Below, piece after piece: positions 13,501-28,500 of a stretch of 64,000 bases of DNA. The notes beneath the pieces are model-generated. The model ran no database searches, was not told where the DNA came from, and saw nothing but the letters and a program-made list of their open reading frames with translations. This DNA comes from Cyanoderma ruficeps (taxonomy: Eukaryota; Chordata; Aves; Passeriformes; Timaliidae): positions 3,537,205 to 3,601,204 of the forward strand of contig VZDJ01000056.1 in NCBI GenBank assembly GCA_008694505.1. Reading direction: 5' to 3'. The stretch's first letter is position 1; the number at the start of each line of letters is the position of its first letter. Both the position numbers and the translations under genes were made by a program.

Positions 13501-16500
13501 TCCTCATAATATCTGTTTGCTTTCTACTTGTGTCACACACATCCTGTGCTATTTTGGGCTCTTGCCCAATTCCAATGCCAAATTCTGATAGTTGGAAAGG
13601 AGATCCTGTTTGAAGGGTTGTATGCAAATCTGAATGTGATCTGAAATGCAGTCTAGAGAGGTGGCTGATTTGGCAGCTTTTTCATAAATCTGGAGAGAAA
13701 ACTGTCATAAATATTGCTTTTTTATTAAAACCAAACAAAATGAAGCCTTCTCAAAATTAATGTAGTGGGAGAAGGAAGTACATGTAAGGAAAGGCAAGAC
13801 AAGACCCATGGTCCTTAAAGATAGAAATAAATCTTCAGTGCAGCATAACCTCAGAAAATACACAGTCAGCCTGTGAACAATAGCTGGCTGAGTATTGCTG
13901 ATTGGCCACTCTAAAGAACCTGGAAAGTTCTCTATTTGTTTTCTTTGCATTGGATTTTACCCAGCCTGTCAGTGTGAGCTCTGATGAGCTGATCTCTTCA
14001 AAGAGCTTGTTCATCTGAAGTAAAAGGCAGGTGTCCACTGGGGCACATTCCACACCATTCACCTAAATGGCTGAACAGACTTTTCTGTGCAAGTATGCAG
14101 CTGGCTAATAGGTATGAAGCAATCTCCATGGATATAACATGACACCCGAACTCAGCTAACACACTCATTCACTCTCAAACGCCTTCATTTTCAATATTAT
14201 TTGCAGTATTTCAATATCTGGCTTTCACACTGCTTTAGTCTGGAATAAACCCACCAGGTCTCCATGCAGGGTGGTCAGGCAAAGAGGGGAGAGGGCTTCA
14301 TACACTGTCACTGCAAGCAGAGTGTGCAGCATTTGCTTCTCTGTTTAGTTGTATGGGCCTCAATATAAGCACAGTTGTGAAAAATCAGTCTAGATAAAGC
14401 CACAGCCTAGTTCTCATTATTACAGGCTTCAGATATTCTTATCAACCCTTTTGTCAGTCTTGCATTTATTCCAAGATGCCTTACCTATATTACTTTCATA
14501 TTGTGTCTGAGACTTATCAAGTAGCTCCTGTTCTGTAGCACAAACTTGCTCGTGGATGGTTTCTGTCCTTTTGATCTATTTGTGTTGTCTGTTTGCTTCC
14601 GCAGTGCTTCTCCCACTCAGTGAACTATGGCCAGGCATTTCTAGCACAGAGTTTTGCTGTTTAACTGTGCCAGCTTGTTCTTCATGATCTCTTGTTCCTC
14701 AGACTTCCTCTCTCCTTCACTGTATTGTTATTCCTTCTCTGTGTGGCTTCTGTACTCTGCTAAGATAAATTTGAAGCTGGTAACCAGATTCACACATTGT
14801 TGTCTAAATGAGAGCTCATTAGGGCCTTACATAGCAACGCTTTCCTATTTCTACTTATAATACTTTCCCCAGTTCACTAAAATATTTGCCATTTTCCAGC
14901 TTGATTTTAAAAGTTGCATACCAGCTCATCCATCATGTGTAGCTGTTGAGCTCCAAGTTAGCAGCACAAGCTCTTGCTCTCAATCTGTGAGTGGTCAGCC
15001 TCAACTTCTGTCAGACAGCATTATTGGCAGTCATGGGAAATAATGGCCTTTCTGGAGAAAGGAGTATTTATAAATATGGTGTCATAACCCTGAAATCCTG
15101 GGAGGTGTTAGCCCTTCCACCGCTGCCAAATGCAACCACCTCTATGACAGTGATAGGAGCTGGCAGTATTGCAGTGACTCCAGCCTTCAGCTCCATAGCA
15201 GACACCTTTATTTTCTGCACATCCTGGGCTTCAATACACCCCTCACCTCATCACTGTTTTGTTAGAATACTGCTTCCCTTGCCATCCTGTCAGGAACCCA
15301 GCTTAGTTCAAGAACCTTGACTGGTTCTTCACATGTTGATTGTTTTGTTGTGACTAGAGATTGCTTGCAAGAGGAGCTCAGAAATCTCATTCTGAGAGGA
15401 ACAGTGCACAAGGTTCTTGTTACTTATTGTTATTGCAAACTGCCTTAGAGAAGCAGCAGCTCCTGAGGTTGAGCACAGAATGCAGTATGCTCCCATTATT
15501 TGGAGAGCAAATAACCAACTCTAAGGTTGGAGGCGTTTGTCTGAGACAAGACTAATTAGCTGATCTGGTACTGTCCTATGCAAAATACCTTCTTCCAGCT
15601 GATGCTGTCAGTGGCAGTAAGTTTTGACCATCTCTGCAGCTATTTGGTCTACAGAAAACAGTGACAGTCTCTTCCCAAAGAGAACAGGGCAATCCTGAGG
15701 CTTGTAGTTGATGTGAGACCTGGATTTTAAAGCAGATGAGCCTTCAGTTGTTGCAAACGAGATTAGAAATCTTATAAACCTCTTCCCTGACAAGCTTCTT
15801 AGTCTGGTCATAGAACAAAGCTCTCAAGGTGCAGGCAGCATGTGAAGGGCACATCAGTTCTAAAGGTTTCATTTTCCTTTGGATGACAAAAGACAATCAG
15901 CTTTGAGCCTTAATGTTACTTCTTCCTGTAATACAGAGATGGCAGAGGAATTACAGAGATAAAGATGGACAGATCTTCAGACTAGGCTTCTTTCCTGTGG
16001 GTTGGCAAGACCTGTCACAAACTACTCCTGATGAACTTGTCCAACCTGTTTTTGGTGTCCATAGGATAATCCAGTGATTGAGGTGCTAGAAGCCTGGAAG
16101 GGAATCTGTCTCAGTGTTTGATAGTGTCTATCCTAAAGCATGCTGTGTCTCCTAACAGTATGGCAAACTTGTAGGGGCTCCATTTCTAAGAAATTTTTAT
16201 TTTCATTTTCAGATCATGTCACCATAAAGCTTATAGTGCGTTTCCATGACATCTTCATTGCTTCTGTGGACTTCTCTTTCTATGACTGTGCTGCAGTGGC
16301 CCTGCTGTGGAAATCGGCACCGTGAGCACCTGCTTTTTCTCTTCTGTAGTTTTAGGGAGGGTGGCTGTCTCTTTCTGGGCTGTCCTGTCTTAGCAGCTGC
16401 TTTCCTGTCACTCTTCCAGGTGCCAGAAGTGTGTGAGCAGTCTCTGGGGATGTAACTGGTGCATCCAGCAGCACCTCTGCACCCACAAAGCAGCCTGTGA

Positions 16501-19500
16501 GGAAGGAACCATTATCTACAATGAAAGGGTGCGTCTCCTGCTCAGTCCTAGTCCTGTGTGCTCTCACAGCCTCAGTGAGTCAGATCTCTTCTCAGGTAAA
16601 ATGGCTGCTGTCAGTCACGTCAAGCAAGGAGTGAGCTGTTGGAGCAAAGAGGAGCTCCCCTTGGAGTGACACGAGGCTCTGCATCCCTGATACTACAGGT
16701 TTCTGGGGAAGTGCCATCAGATGAAGCAGATCACCCTTGTCCTGGGGCTGTGCAGCCAGTGTTGTCAAAGTGGAAGGACAAGAGCAAGCTGACAGGGAGG
16801 TGGAACAGGTGCTCAGTTTGTGGCTGCCACAGGTGTCCTTGCATTTTTGTGGAAGATGAAGACTAGCAGACCTCCCTCTGAGAGGAGGCCAGTGCAGGCA
16901 TCTGTGGGAAGAGGGAGTGTTGCTGGATCTTCTGCACTCTGTACATTCCCCAGTCCCATTGCAAAAGATGGTAGCTCTTGTTAAAATCCAGAGGGTGAAA
17001 CAGCCTCTTCTCTGTGGGAAGTCATAGAGTGTTCTTGTGCTCGGGTTCTTACTCTGCTTCATTTCTTTCTCCCTTCTCATCCCACCGTGTTGTTTCTTTC
17101 TAGGCCCAGATCCCTACCTCGAGTGTGTATCCCTCTTCAGCTGCTCCCCTCACCAAGTCCTCTACCACAGCCCCCACCATGGCCACAAAGCCCATCACCA
17201 CCCCTGTGCATGTGGGCCCGAGCACTGTGCCCCACACGGAGCCCATCCACGTCACGCCCTCCGTGGCCTCGCAGACGACGCCGGGCCCCGCGCAGACCCC
17301 CAGCTACACCCACCTGAGCCTCGCCACCGAAGCCGCCTCCCTCCAGGCCGCCACAGAATCCCCACTGCCACCGCCAGCAGACAAACCCGCTGTCACTGTG
17401 CCAGAGACAACTTCTCCTGCTGCATCTGTCCTCTCCAGCCCATCTAAAAATGTGGATCACATAGCCTTGCCCACTGAAGGGCCAGACACAGCCCAGGAGG
17501 CCCAGCACACAGACCCACCCACCACCCTCGGGGGTAGCCCTCTGCACACGTCTGCAGTGGCGGCTGTAACACCTTCCCCTCATGTCACGAGTTTCAAGTG
17601 GCCTCCAAGTCCTTTTCCTACCCCAGAGGCACTGACATCTGCCATCTCATCTCCCCAGACCCCCAGCCAGGTGCCAGGAAGCCCTGTTGTGTCTGATGAT
17701 GCTCCTGGATTGCCAGGAACTGAGCTCTCTGTTTCAGAGCTCCCAACATCAGCTCCCCCGCCGTGGCTGCTGGAGGAAGGCACAGAGCTCCAGGACACAG
17801 AGGACTGGATGGATTTGCTGCAGGCTGAGAATGACACATCTCTTTTCTCTGCTTCTACTCTTCTGTCGGGGGATGGCGATTCCTCAGAGAGGGATGTCCC
17901 TGACTTTCCCAGGATCCTTCACCCTGACCTCGATTATCAGTATGATGCCCCTGAGTTTTGGGAGGAGGTAAATTACTGGCCTTTTGTAATTCACAGTCTA
18001 AGGCTGTAACTCTTTGAAGTTTTCTTACAGATTGCCAGTGTAGTATTTCAGCACACAGGAGGGGTTGTGTCCTGTGGTTCTTTTTCAGAGTGAAGAGCCT
18101 AGCTGGGGTCCAAATGCATGTCCCTGCGTGCAGGGAATCCAGGGATCTTCGCTGTTTCCAGTCAATGTGGCGAGGAAGATAACCCTGCTGGGAAAGAACT
18201 TCCACCTCTATCAGGTAGTCAGCTCAATGCCATCACCATCAAGAAACTGCATTAATGCAGGGCACTGTTTGGGCAGTTTGGCCACAGGACTGCTAAAAAA
18301 TAGTGTAAGATACAGATGTGACTCTGCCTAGATGTCTCCTAGAGGAATAACCTATTTCTGTGTGTAAAGAATTCCATAGGGGGATTTATTGGTGTGTAGA
18401 AGGTTGCTCAGAGAAAGAGGGAGTACAGGTGTGCACCAGCCTGCTGGAGAAGATCTGCATGTATTTGGATTGAATTGCACCTGTGCTGCACTGCAGAGGG
18501 TAGTTCTTGGAATAACTCTCTGCTGAATCCGTCCTGTTTGTTTGTGTCTCCATAAGCTAAAGACAAGTCATCTGTTCCCTTTCCTTTCTGGCACGCTCAT
18601 GTTAATGTGGCTATTCCTGCCATACCTGAAACTTTGGCAGTGGGGAAAACCACCCTTGACAGCTGTTTCTTGGGTGTGCCTCTGATAAAAATTCTTTTTC
18701 CTTCTGAAGACAGAAGATGATTTAGTAACCTTTGACAAAAAAACAACTCAGAACATGCAGCGCACAGTCTAATTGTTACTTTATACATTCAAGCTGACAT
18801 ACTGCACTGCTCAGAGGAGCAGAGCTGGTTCCAGAGAGATGTATATCTAGCTTTTTTACAGGAAGTATCTAAGCAATTCAGTGGAAGGTTTACAGAGGAG
18901 GAGAAATATACATTTACTGTTTTTGACATGCTCTGCCCTAATCTGTGTACTTTATTCTTCATCTCCAAGCTAGTTCCCCTGTTTCACAGGCATGTACTGG
19001 CATAACTTCACAGTCCTGGTGTTTTGTTTTTTTTATTTCCCTCTGTGCTAAGTTCTCACACGGTGACACATGTGCTCCCTTCTAGGTGTTTTGTGTTGGT
19101 TTGCCTTTCATACATGGAGGCAGTCACAGCATAGAAAGCCCTTGAATATGGCATAGAGTTGGCATAACAAGGGGAATGAGAGGAGCATGCTGCTGGCTTA
19201 GTGGCCTGGGGAAAGGTGCTGAACTGGAGAGGCAGGAGGACAGTTGTGCAGCCCACAGCTCTGTGTCACTGAGAAATGGTGCCATGTGTCTTCTCCTGCA
19301 GGACCAGCAGTGGGACTATGAGTGTGTCTTGAATTTGGAGGGGAGGACAGTGGTGATGGAAGCTTATGTGGAAGAAGAAGAAACAAACAAGTCTCTCTGT
19401 TATATCACTTGCCAGATGAACCAGGTGAGTGCTGGGATTACTGTGCTATTTCACAGTTCACACAGGTGCTGCTTTTGCTCAGCAAAAGAGTAGGATGCAA

Positions 19501-22500
19501 GGCAAGCTCTGGAGAAAAAGGCATATTTTGCAAAAATATTTGTAGAATATTTAGCACTCGGGGCCCTTAGCTGTGATGCTGCTGCCTGCCAGTACTGGTA
19601 CCTTCAGCCTCAAGAAGACTGTGCAGTCTGAGCCACATGACCTGTTGCTGCACTGGCTGTAGCAGCAGACGGTGCTGTCTCTGAACTGGCCAGCATGGTG
19701 CCACTCCTCTTTTAGCTTGAGGCACTGTTGTTTGTCATTATCTGCATCATGACTCCTGTCAAACCTCCATGGTGATTGCTCTTTCGTGAGAAGAAAAACG
19801 CTGTTAGTACTGATTCTGGTGATAGAAGCAAGCCTGTGGATTTAAAATTATCAGGGAAAATGAAAACAGACATGTACGCTTCTGGATGCTGTGTGAATTT
19901 TACTTAAGGCGAGATTTGCAAGCAGAGATGCTATTTTTAGTTCACAAACTCATATAGTTAAGGGAGAAGAAAAACACAGGCTCTGGTGCACATGAGCCCT
20001 GCAGACCAATTGTGATCCTATATTGTCAGTTCTACTGAAATTGCATAAATGCCAGCTTGAGCAGCTTTCTGAGCAGGTGGCTTGTAGATAGGAATTGGCC
20101 ACTTAGGAATGCAGTTAGGAAGTTAGACAAGTATTGTTGTGAGCACAGACTTGGTTTTCAGCACTCATCTTAGTGAACCAAAACCTGCTGCTCTTTCTGG
20201 AGCAGAACTGTGAGTGTGAACCAGTGAGGACAGGCCTGTGCTGCCACTGCCCCAATTAACACTGCCTTGTTTGCGTGCATGGAAGGTCCATGTAGGCTGT
20301 ATGTGCCATGCACTATTCAGTATGGATGCTGGTGCTTTTTGCCTATTCAGCTGCTTTGGTTTTGCCTCTGTTAAGCCCTCTGGATGATCTTTGTCTTTGC
20401 AGTACAGTTACACAGCACCTCAACTCGAATTCAATGCTGTGGTGTTTGTACAGAGGCGACGACACCTTCGAGTGGACAGTGCTGCAGATCTTCATGGTAG
20501 GAGTGCAACACCTTCCCAGTAAAAACACAGCAGATGAGGTGGAAGGGAATTAAGAAATCCTCGGATTAGACTACCTGTGGTAGTCCTATCACAAGAAAAC
20601 TAAGTAAAACAGAGCTTCACTTCTGTCGCTTGTCATGGGGGCAGGAGGAGGAGTGGGGCCTGTAAAAGACACCAGGTTGCTGGGTTATGCTGTGCCCTAT
20701 GGGGATGTTTGCAGGTACCTCTGGATTTTTCTCCTTTGCAGTGACTTTTTACAACTGCTCTGTGGGACACACTGATTGTAGCCGCTGCCAAACAGCTGAC
20801 TCAAAGTACAACTGTGTGTGGTGTGGAGGTGACAACCCCAGCTGTATCTTCAGGGGCTCTTGCAAGGAAGAAATTGAAGACCTGTGTCCAGCACCTCTCA
20901 TTCACTCCGTGAGTAATTTGCTTACTGGTGTACTGCACACAGGGCAAGGAGGGCTCCATTCTGCAATGGAAATCAAAGGGCTGTGAACTCAGAGTGCAAA
21001 CAGTGCAGCTCATTAATTTATTGACCTTCTGAAGAGAAAGTTCAATTGGGGTCCCTCCATGTTATGAAGATTCTAAGCTGTTGTTGCTGGGCTTTCAGTT
21101 TGCTAGTACAGAACAGTGGGGAATGATTTGTTTGTGTCTCAGCTGAAACTGGCACACCAGAGTCATTCAGGAGCTGGGAAATGGTACACAGGAAGGATCC
21201 TCCAACTGTTGTGAGCCAGACCCTGAAACAGGTTGGCCCAGCTAAGCCTGGGGCAAAGGAGGGTAAAACCTAATGACAGCAGCACAGCAACAATGGGAAA
21301 GGCATGACAGGTTACTGGAATTAATTAATTTTGTCTGTTTATTTTAAATGTTTCTTGCTAACTGCCACATGACAAGTGTCTGTAGCCATGTGTCCCTTCT
21401 GCTGTCAGCTTGTCCTCCCTTCAGTGGCACACAACATCCATGTGCTGCATCTTGTCTTAGTTTACCTTGGATGCTGCTCAGGGACAGAGCTTTGACATTT
21501 GTGTGGCATGTCATTCATTGTTGTCCTGATGCTGAGGGGGGAATGGTGCTTGCTGCTTCAATACTAGTAACATGTATTGGCTTGTGCATTCCCACTCTTC
21601 AGCAGAAATGCCCTGTGGAGTGGTCAGCATGTCGATGGGAAGGCAAAGCAAGGCAGTCTTTGCCTTCTAAGTGAATTATCACCGCTGGGTGGGGGCTGCT
21701 GGCAACAGTGAGGTACGGGAAAGAAGGCTCCAACTGTAGTGTTCTTTATGACCTTTCTTCTGATGAGGCTGCAACCTGGGACTAGTCCAAGCCAGTAAAA
21801 GGAGTCAACAGCAGTGACCTGAGCAGGCAGAGTTTGCACTGGGGCAGCTGAAGGGCCCTGTGCTGTAGATCAGCCACCAGACTGTGGAGGTCTGAGATAC
21901 TGTGACATTTACACATGCGCGGATGTCTTTGCAGGTGTACCCCCTGTCTGGACCAGTGGAAGGTGGCACTAGAATCACCATCACTGGCTCAAACCTCGGG
22001 CAGAAACATCAAGACATTGCAGAAACTGTCACTGTTGCAGGAATTCCCTGTGCCGTAGATGCTCAAGAGTATGAGATCTCTAGCAGGTAGAGTATCTGTG
22101 AAACCTCCTCCCAGAGGCAGGTGCTGGCTTTTCCCTTGGCTGCTAACCCAGCCTGAGATGTCTTTGCCTTTGCTGCAGTAGGTGTTGAGCCCTGCCCGTT
22201 CCCAGGGAGTGCCCTGAGTAAGGTCACTGTGTGAGTAGTTGCTCAGGCAGTGACCCTAGAGAGATAAGGTTGTGTACAAGGCAACAGCCAAACAGTGATG
22301 GTGTATTCCAACCACGCTACTCAGACAGAGCCCACAGTCAGGTCAGGGAGTTGTGGACTCAGAACCCTGCAGTTTCATGGGTGTCTCCCTCAGCCACCAG
22401 AGATTTCAATGAAGCAAAGGACATGGCTTGTGCAAGTGTCCCTGGTAGGGAAATAGCCTGACCATGTTAACACAGGGTGAGGATAGGAACACATGGTTGA

Positions 22501-25500
22501 AGGCACACCCCTAGACTGTCCCTCTTCACTTGCTAGCAAGCGTTCCCCCCCAAAAACAAACTCAAAGAAAAGATCCCCTCTGCCAGGGATAGATGAGGAG
22601 CTCCTGGTGGGCCCAATTCCACTCTTCTGGTGGCCAGGAGTGCCTGACAGGTCACACAGTGCTTATAAAAGTAGTGACAAGGAGAAGGATGAGAAGAAGA
22701 AAGACCTATCCTGCTGAATCTGGCTTATGTCAGTGATAGAGAATTGTGCAGTTGGTGTGTCTGGCCAGGGCAGAACAAAATAATAAAGAAAAAATTAATA
22801 AATTAGATGTTAAGAGGTATGAATAGGGGATAACTAGGAAGCAAGGAGAAAAGAATATTGGTGTAGTTGGCCTGTGGCAGGGCAGGTAGGTGGGAGTTTT
22901 GGACAAAGGAGGGAGAGGAGCCAAACAACCAGCAGGAGAAGAAGAGAGCAATTGTGAGTAACCTCTTATCAGAGCTATCACAAACATGTTTTTCCATTCC
23001 ATGGTAGTAGTAGTTGTAGCACCCTTCCCTCTAGGAGCCAGGTAAGATCCTGCTGGGAATGGCTTGCTGTGTTGAGCATTGTTGTCCTGTCTGTGCAATT
23101 TGTTTGTCTGGATCCATCTGCTTTCTGTTTCATCCTAGAATTTGAGCATAACCTTTCTGGGGTTAGCACTGTCTGTGTTCTGTATCTGTAAATCACCTGG
23201 CATCACAGGGTCTTGGCTTGGACTGCACTGCCTGCGTTCAAATTCCTCAGCCTCTTTAGTTGAGGGGATATAGCTGTGAACCTGGAACCCGCTCCTGAGC
23301 AAGGCCCAGACAAAATTAATCTCCTGCTATGCAGGAGGGCTGGGAAGTCTCCTGCAGGTTAGCTTTTCTGTTAGCAGATCGGTGCTGTAACATGGGACTC
23401 CTTGCTGCTCTGTTCGAAGTACAGTTTGACTTTTCATCTTGTCAGCATCTCCCATAGCAAATTATGTCTGGGAAAAGTGCTGGGAGGAAAGGCTGATGCA
23501 GATCAGGGGATCTGGCTGGTTGCAGAGGCCACTGGCTGAAGACCAGTGGCAGCTAAACCCAGGCTTTGAGTCTTCTCCTGCATCAGACACAGCAGTAATG
23601 TGTGCATTGACCACTGCTGGCCCGAGGTCCCTTCAGACGCAACTGATTTTAATCAACTTTGGAAAATAGACGAGTTCTTGGACTCTTTGTGCATCTGTGA
23701 CACGCTGGGATTCATCCTGTCTGTCCCAGAAAGAATAACCTTAGATAGTATGGGCCTGTTTGGAACTGGTCCCCACTTTTTTCTGCTGCACCTAACCCAG
23801 CTTTTTTTAGAGGTGTTTCTTGATGTTTGGTTGCATATTCTGAGCATCGGATAAGGCTGGAAGAAGGGAATTGTGGTTGCTAGATGTTTTTAGGACATGC
23901 TACAATGGATGCAGCTCCCCTGCTCTCCCCTGGTGTGACTTTGTTCTTGGATTGTCCTGCAGCATTGTGTGTGTCACCGGCGGGAGCTGGACAGAGAAGT
24001 TTGGGCATATAGTGGTGGAAGTGCCTGGAGGAGGTCGTGGAGTTTCTGGTCATGTTTTTACCTATCAGGTAACATAACTATAATATCTCCCCTGTTCTCC
24101 CAGTATCTCTGCTAAATGGCTGTTTATTGCCTGAAATTACAGGACTCTACTTGGCACTTGCTGCTGGTATTTTTATCTGATTTTTCTGCTGCTTGTGTTG
24201 TGTGGCATACTGGGATTTTTTTTTGTTTGTTTGATTTGGTTTGTTCCTCCCTCACTCCCCTTTAGATTATAAAAACAGCTGTACTGGGTAATACTAAAGA
24301 TCCTGTAGCGTAGTGATTTTATTTCTTTTTTGACATGGTAACTGTTAAATACTTAGAGATACTCTGTATTTTTCCTCTGTGTTTCCAACTTGAAGATTTT
24401 TTTTTTAATTGATGGCTTAACATCTTACTAAGACTTATGACTTTTCTTTTGTTAATATGCAAATTGCTGTTTGAACATGATTTTATCTTCTGACCTTCAG
24501 CATCTGGTGGCAGTAAGTCCAAAATTCTTGTGCATTGTGCAGAGAAATGTTTCCTATCATTTTTAAACAAGTTTCTGATAACTTTTTGATATCTTAAACC
24601 CAGCAACTATAAAATAATACTTAAGTAACTTTTAAATACAATTGCTTCTTTTTCTTCCTTTCTGTGCAATTTACAAGTTATGTATGTAGTTGCATGTCTC
24701 CCTCTCCCATGGGTATGGGAAAGAGATTCTGACAAGTCTTAAGCTCTTCCATTTTTTGCTTGATAAAACCATTTTATGTACTAGATTATGCTTGTTGCTC
24801 TTCTCTTGGTTATCACCAGGATGCTATTTAGAGACTAGCAATGGTGTATGTATTTGCTTTTTTATCCTGTAACTCTCCCTCCTCCTTCTTACTTCATGGA
24901 TCTTTCTTTTGTTTGTCAGCAGTGACTTACTTGTGTCACTCTGCCTGGTTTCTCTAAATTTTGCTGCAGCTCCTCAGTGGTACTGATTTCTTTTTCTTAC
25001 AGCACAGGTCTCAACAAAAATTCTTAGGGCTCCATGCTGTTAATCTCCTCATCTGCTAGGCAAACAGGCAATTTATTTGCTACCTTGTTTTTCCTAACCT
25101 GGTTTATTAATCCAATTACTGATCTGAACAATCCCTTTGGACTGCTAATCCTTGGGTTTGTGTGTGAGGCTCCCAGCTGTTCTGTTTGCAGCATCCATAT
25201 GCCTTTGGCAGTCTGTGGAAAGGTCCTCGATTTGTGGCTCTTACTGGTGTGATTGATCCCTCCTCTGCTCAGTAAAGTAGCTGCTGGACTGTAGCTGAGG
25301 CCTGTGTGTGGTTTGGATCTGTAGCTTCTATTTTCACAGCATTGGAGGACACTGAACACATTCTGCTGTTTTCTTTACTTGTCTTGTCATTTGAGGTCCT
25401 TGTCACTCACTTCCCTTTTTTTTCCTCCCTCTTCTAGAATCCAGAGCTGAAATCCATTGTTCCAACTCAGGGTCCCAAAGCAGGAGGAACCTGCCTTACC

Positions 25501-28500
25501 CTTCTAGGCTCAAAGCTGCTGACTGGGCATCCTAATGAGATCAGTGTCCTGCTTGGAGACCTCCCTTGTCAAATGTAAGATCAGGACTTGCCAATGTGCT
25601 AGCTGTGCACTGCCCTCAGTCCTTCCCAGAGCCTCCCAGGGTGTGATGCTGCCTGGAGCAGCTGGAGCTCTGCTTTCCTCCATGTTCCTGGGGATCTTCC
25701 CTGTGAGGGTCATGGCAGCAACCTCAACCATCTTAGATTCTGGCCAACCTTCCCTGGATGTGAGCAGGGCTGCTCACCTCTGTTCTGCTTGTCCCTTCAC
25801 AGGACTGTAACCCATCCTGACACTCTGTTTTGCTGGTGGGGAGCTGCAGCTGGCTCCTCCAGCCTGATCCCAAGAGCTGCTTGTTCTCTTGCACTCTGGG
25901 ACATGTACACCTGCCTCACCTCACTGGTGGTGAGAAGCTGCATATGCCTTGGTAGCATGTGTCCAGTTCCTTCAGTCTGGACAGTGACTGTACGTGCGTT
26001 TTGTACGAGTGCTGCTCCTGACAGCTGCCCAGCAATTATTACTTGCCCTGATAAGGCACAAGAGCTTTCAGCATGAGATTTAGGAAAATAGCAGAAGAGA
26101 TTTGCAGACTCTCTGCAAAGAGAAAAGCACAGTACTATAAAATCTGTTTCTGCAGTGGCTGTGTTAATTCCTTGTTATTCTTGTTTCTCCAAGCCTCTCT
26201 GAGATGACAGAGGATCAGCTGGCATGCCAGACAAGTCCCAGCAACGTGTCCACAGAACTCCCAGTCACCATCAAATATGGGGAGCAAGAGCGGAGGTTGG
26301 AAGGATCCCTTTTCAGATATACTCTGGATCCCAACATCACTTTTGCAGAGCCACCTAAAAGCTTCCTCAGGTAGAAAGAATGGGTGTCCCTTTCCCTGGG
26401 CAGTGTGCTGGGGCTGCAGCACCAATGGCATCTCTCTGAGTGGCACTTTGGAGTAAAGTCAGGCTTGTAAGAATGAGCATAAACAGAGGGATGGGGACAT
26501 GGACAAAACTGATGAACAACAGGTGAGTCAGATCAGCTACTTTTGTCTTTCAGTGGAGGGAGAGTGCTCAGAGTCCATGGATACAACTTGGATGTTGTAC
26601 AGAAACCAAAGATCCGAGTTACAGTTTCTCCATTAGAACGCCGGCGCCGAGGAGCCGGGCGATGGCGGAGGATCATCCCAGACTCTGAGTGTCCTGAGGA
26701 TTCTCTCTGCAGCATCCAGCAGGTAGCACAGCACTCACTGGGGAAGTGGGTGCACAAGGTTGATATTCTACCACTGAAGAGGTGGACTTCCTGTCCCTAG
26801 GGCTTTCTCCCTCCCACCACTTGCTGTTGTCTGCTTGGATTGTACCAACAGTCCTGGTCCATGGAAGTGTTCTCTGCCAGACTGAGAGGTTAAGCACTTT
26901 CACAAACATTTCCATGGGCTGGGTCTGCCTCTGCCTAGAGATGTGCAGGATTGTGATGTGGGATAGAAACAGCAAGGCAGCAGTGTGGAGATAAAAAAAT
27001 CTACATCTGAGCCAGAGAACTTGTATGGTTCAGTGTGTCTGTGCTTCAGATTCTTCCTTTTGCATATTTCAGTCTGTCCCTATAGTTTCTGGGATCTCTT
27101 TCACTCTGAGATACAAAACCAGGCAGTGAAATTATCAGCACCACAATAATTTTCTGCTCTCCTGCTGCCAGTCTGCTGAGATGGGTCATTACAGAGATAT
27201 TGATGTGGTCACCAAGGTCACAGAGCATGCAGCAGAATTTGGAGAGGTAGTGGGTGGTTTGGCAGCCCAAGTACAAGAAGGATTTGCATTATTAGTGCAA
27301 ATGATGAAGGGCTTCCTGTACATAAATGTGCTCCTGATGCACATGCATCAATAACAGCTGGTTTTATCAATGTTCTTAGGAAAGATTTGTGGCTGTAGGG
27401 CAGGAAAAAAAAAGAATCGAAGACTCTTTCACTAAATGTATAAAACATATCCAGCCAGGCATGGGAACATTTTCACAGAAGCATTCAGACTGGGAAAACA
27501 GCCTTGCATTGAAGGTATTTGGTCCTATTCTCTCAGAACAGGGAAATCTAAAGCTGGTCTCTTTCCAGAATTTGCTGCCAGGGGAATGTCAGAGCTGATT
27601 CCCACTGCTGAGACCTTCCAACAAAACCAGTGTTATGAAAGCTTTCCTTTAGAGGAACATGGGGAATTCCTCAGATCCTGGATTTTTCCCCTTTACAGTT
27701 AAGCAGGGTTCTTCTGGCATTGCTCCAGATTAGAAGAATGCAGCCTGGCCCCAGATTGTTTGGGGTGGAAATTATTGCCAAGCTGCAGGAGAAGTGTTGT
27801 TCCATTACTGACACTCTTTTTGCCTTTTTCCTCAGTTTGAAGAACCATGTCTTGTTAACTCTTCCTACCTGATCCTGTGCAAAACTCCAGCCATTAACCT
27901 GCTATTGAGGAGTGTCCGTATCAAACTGGAATTTATTCTGGATAATCTGAGTTTTGATTTTAATTCACTGCATCCCATGCCTTTCTCTTATGAAGTCAAC
28001 CCCATCCTAAAACCATTGAATGCTGAGGACCCTGCCAAACCATATCGCCACAAGCCAGGAAGTGTCATCTCTGTGGAGGTAAGACAAAAACCAGCTGGAA
28101 TTCATGTTCTTTGTATGAAGTTTTAAGTTGGTGTCATGCAGCATCCAAGGTTTTTAAAACATTTGACAGGTTACAACCTGCCACAGCACATCTGCTTTGG
28201 CCTGTGAGAAACATAAGAGGAGGGAAAAGAGTGCATCAAAAAAACCTCTTGAATCCATAAATCATTGTTAGGAGCTTCATAGGGCTTGTGGAAACTTTGG
28301 TAGTTTGTTTTTTGGGGGCTTTTTAATCCTAATAAACTGTTTGTATATGAGCTATTAGTACTACATTATCCCAACATCCTGTTCTCAGCTGCTGACTGTC
28401 TCATAACTACTTCAGTTTCCTCTAGATGTAACTTAGGAGTAAAAGAATCCTGCCAGTGGGAAAGACCTGTTACTAAGTGAAGGCAGGAAAATCACTCATT

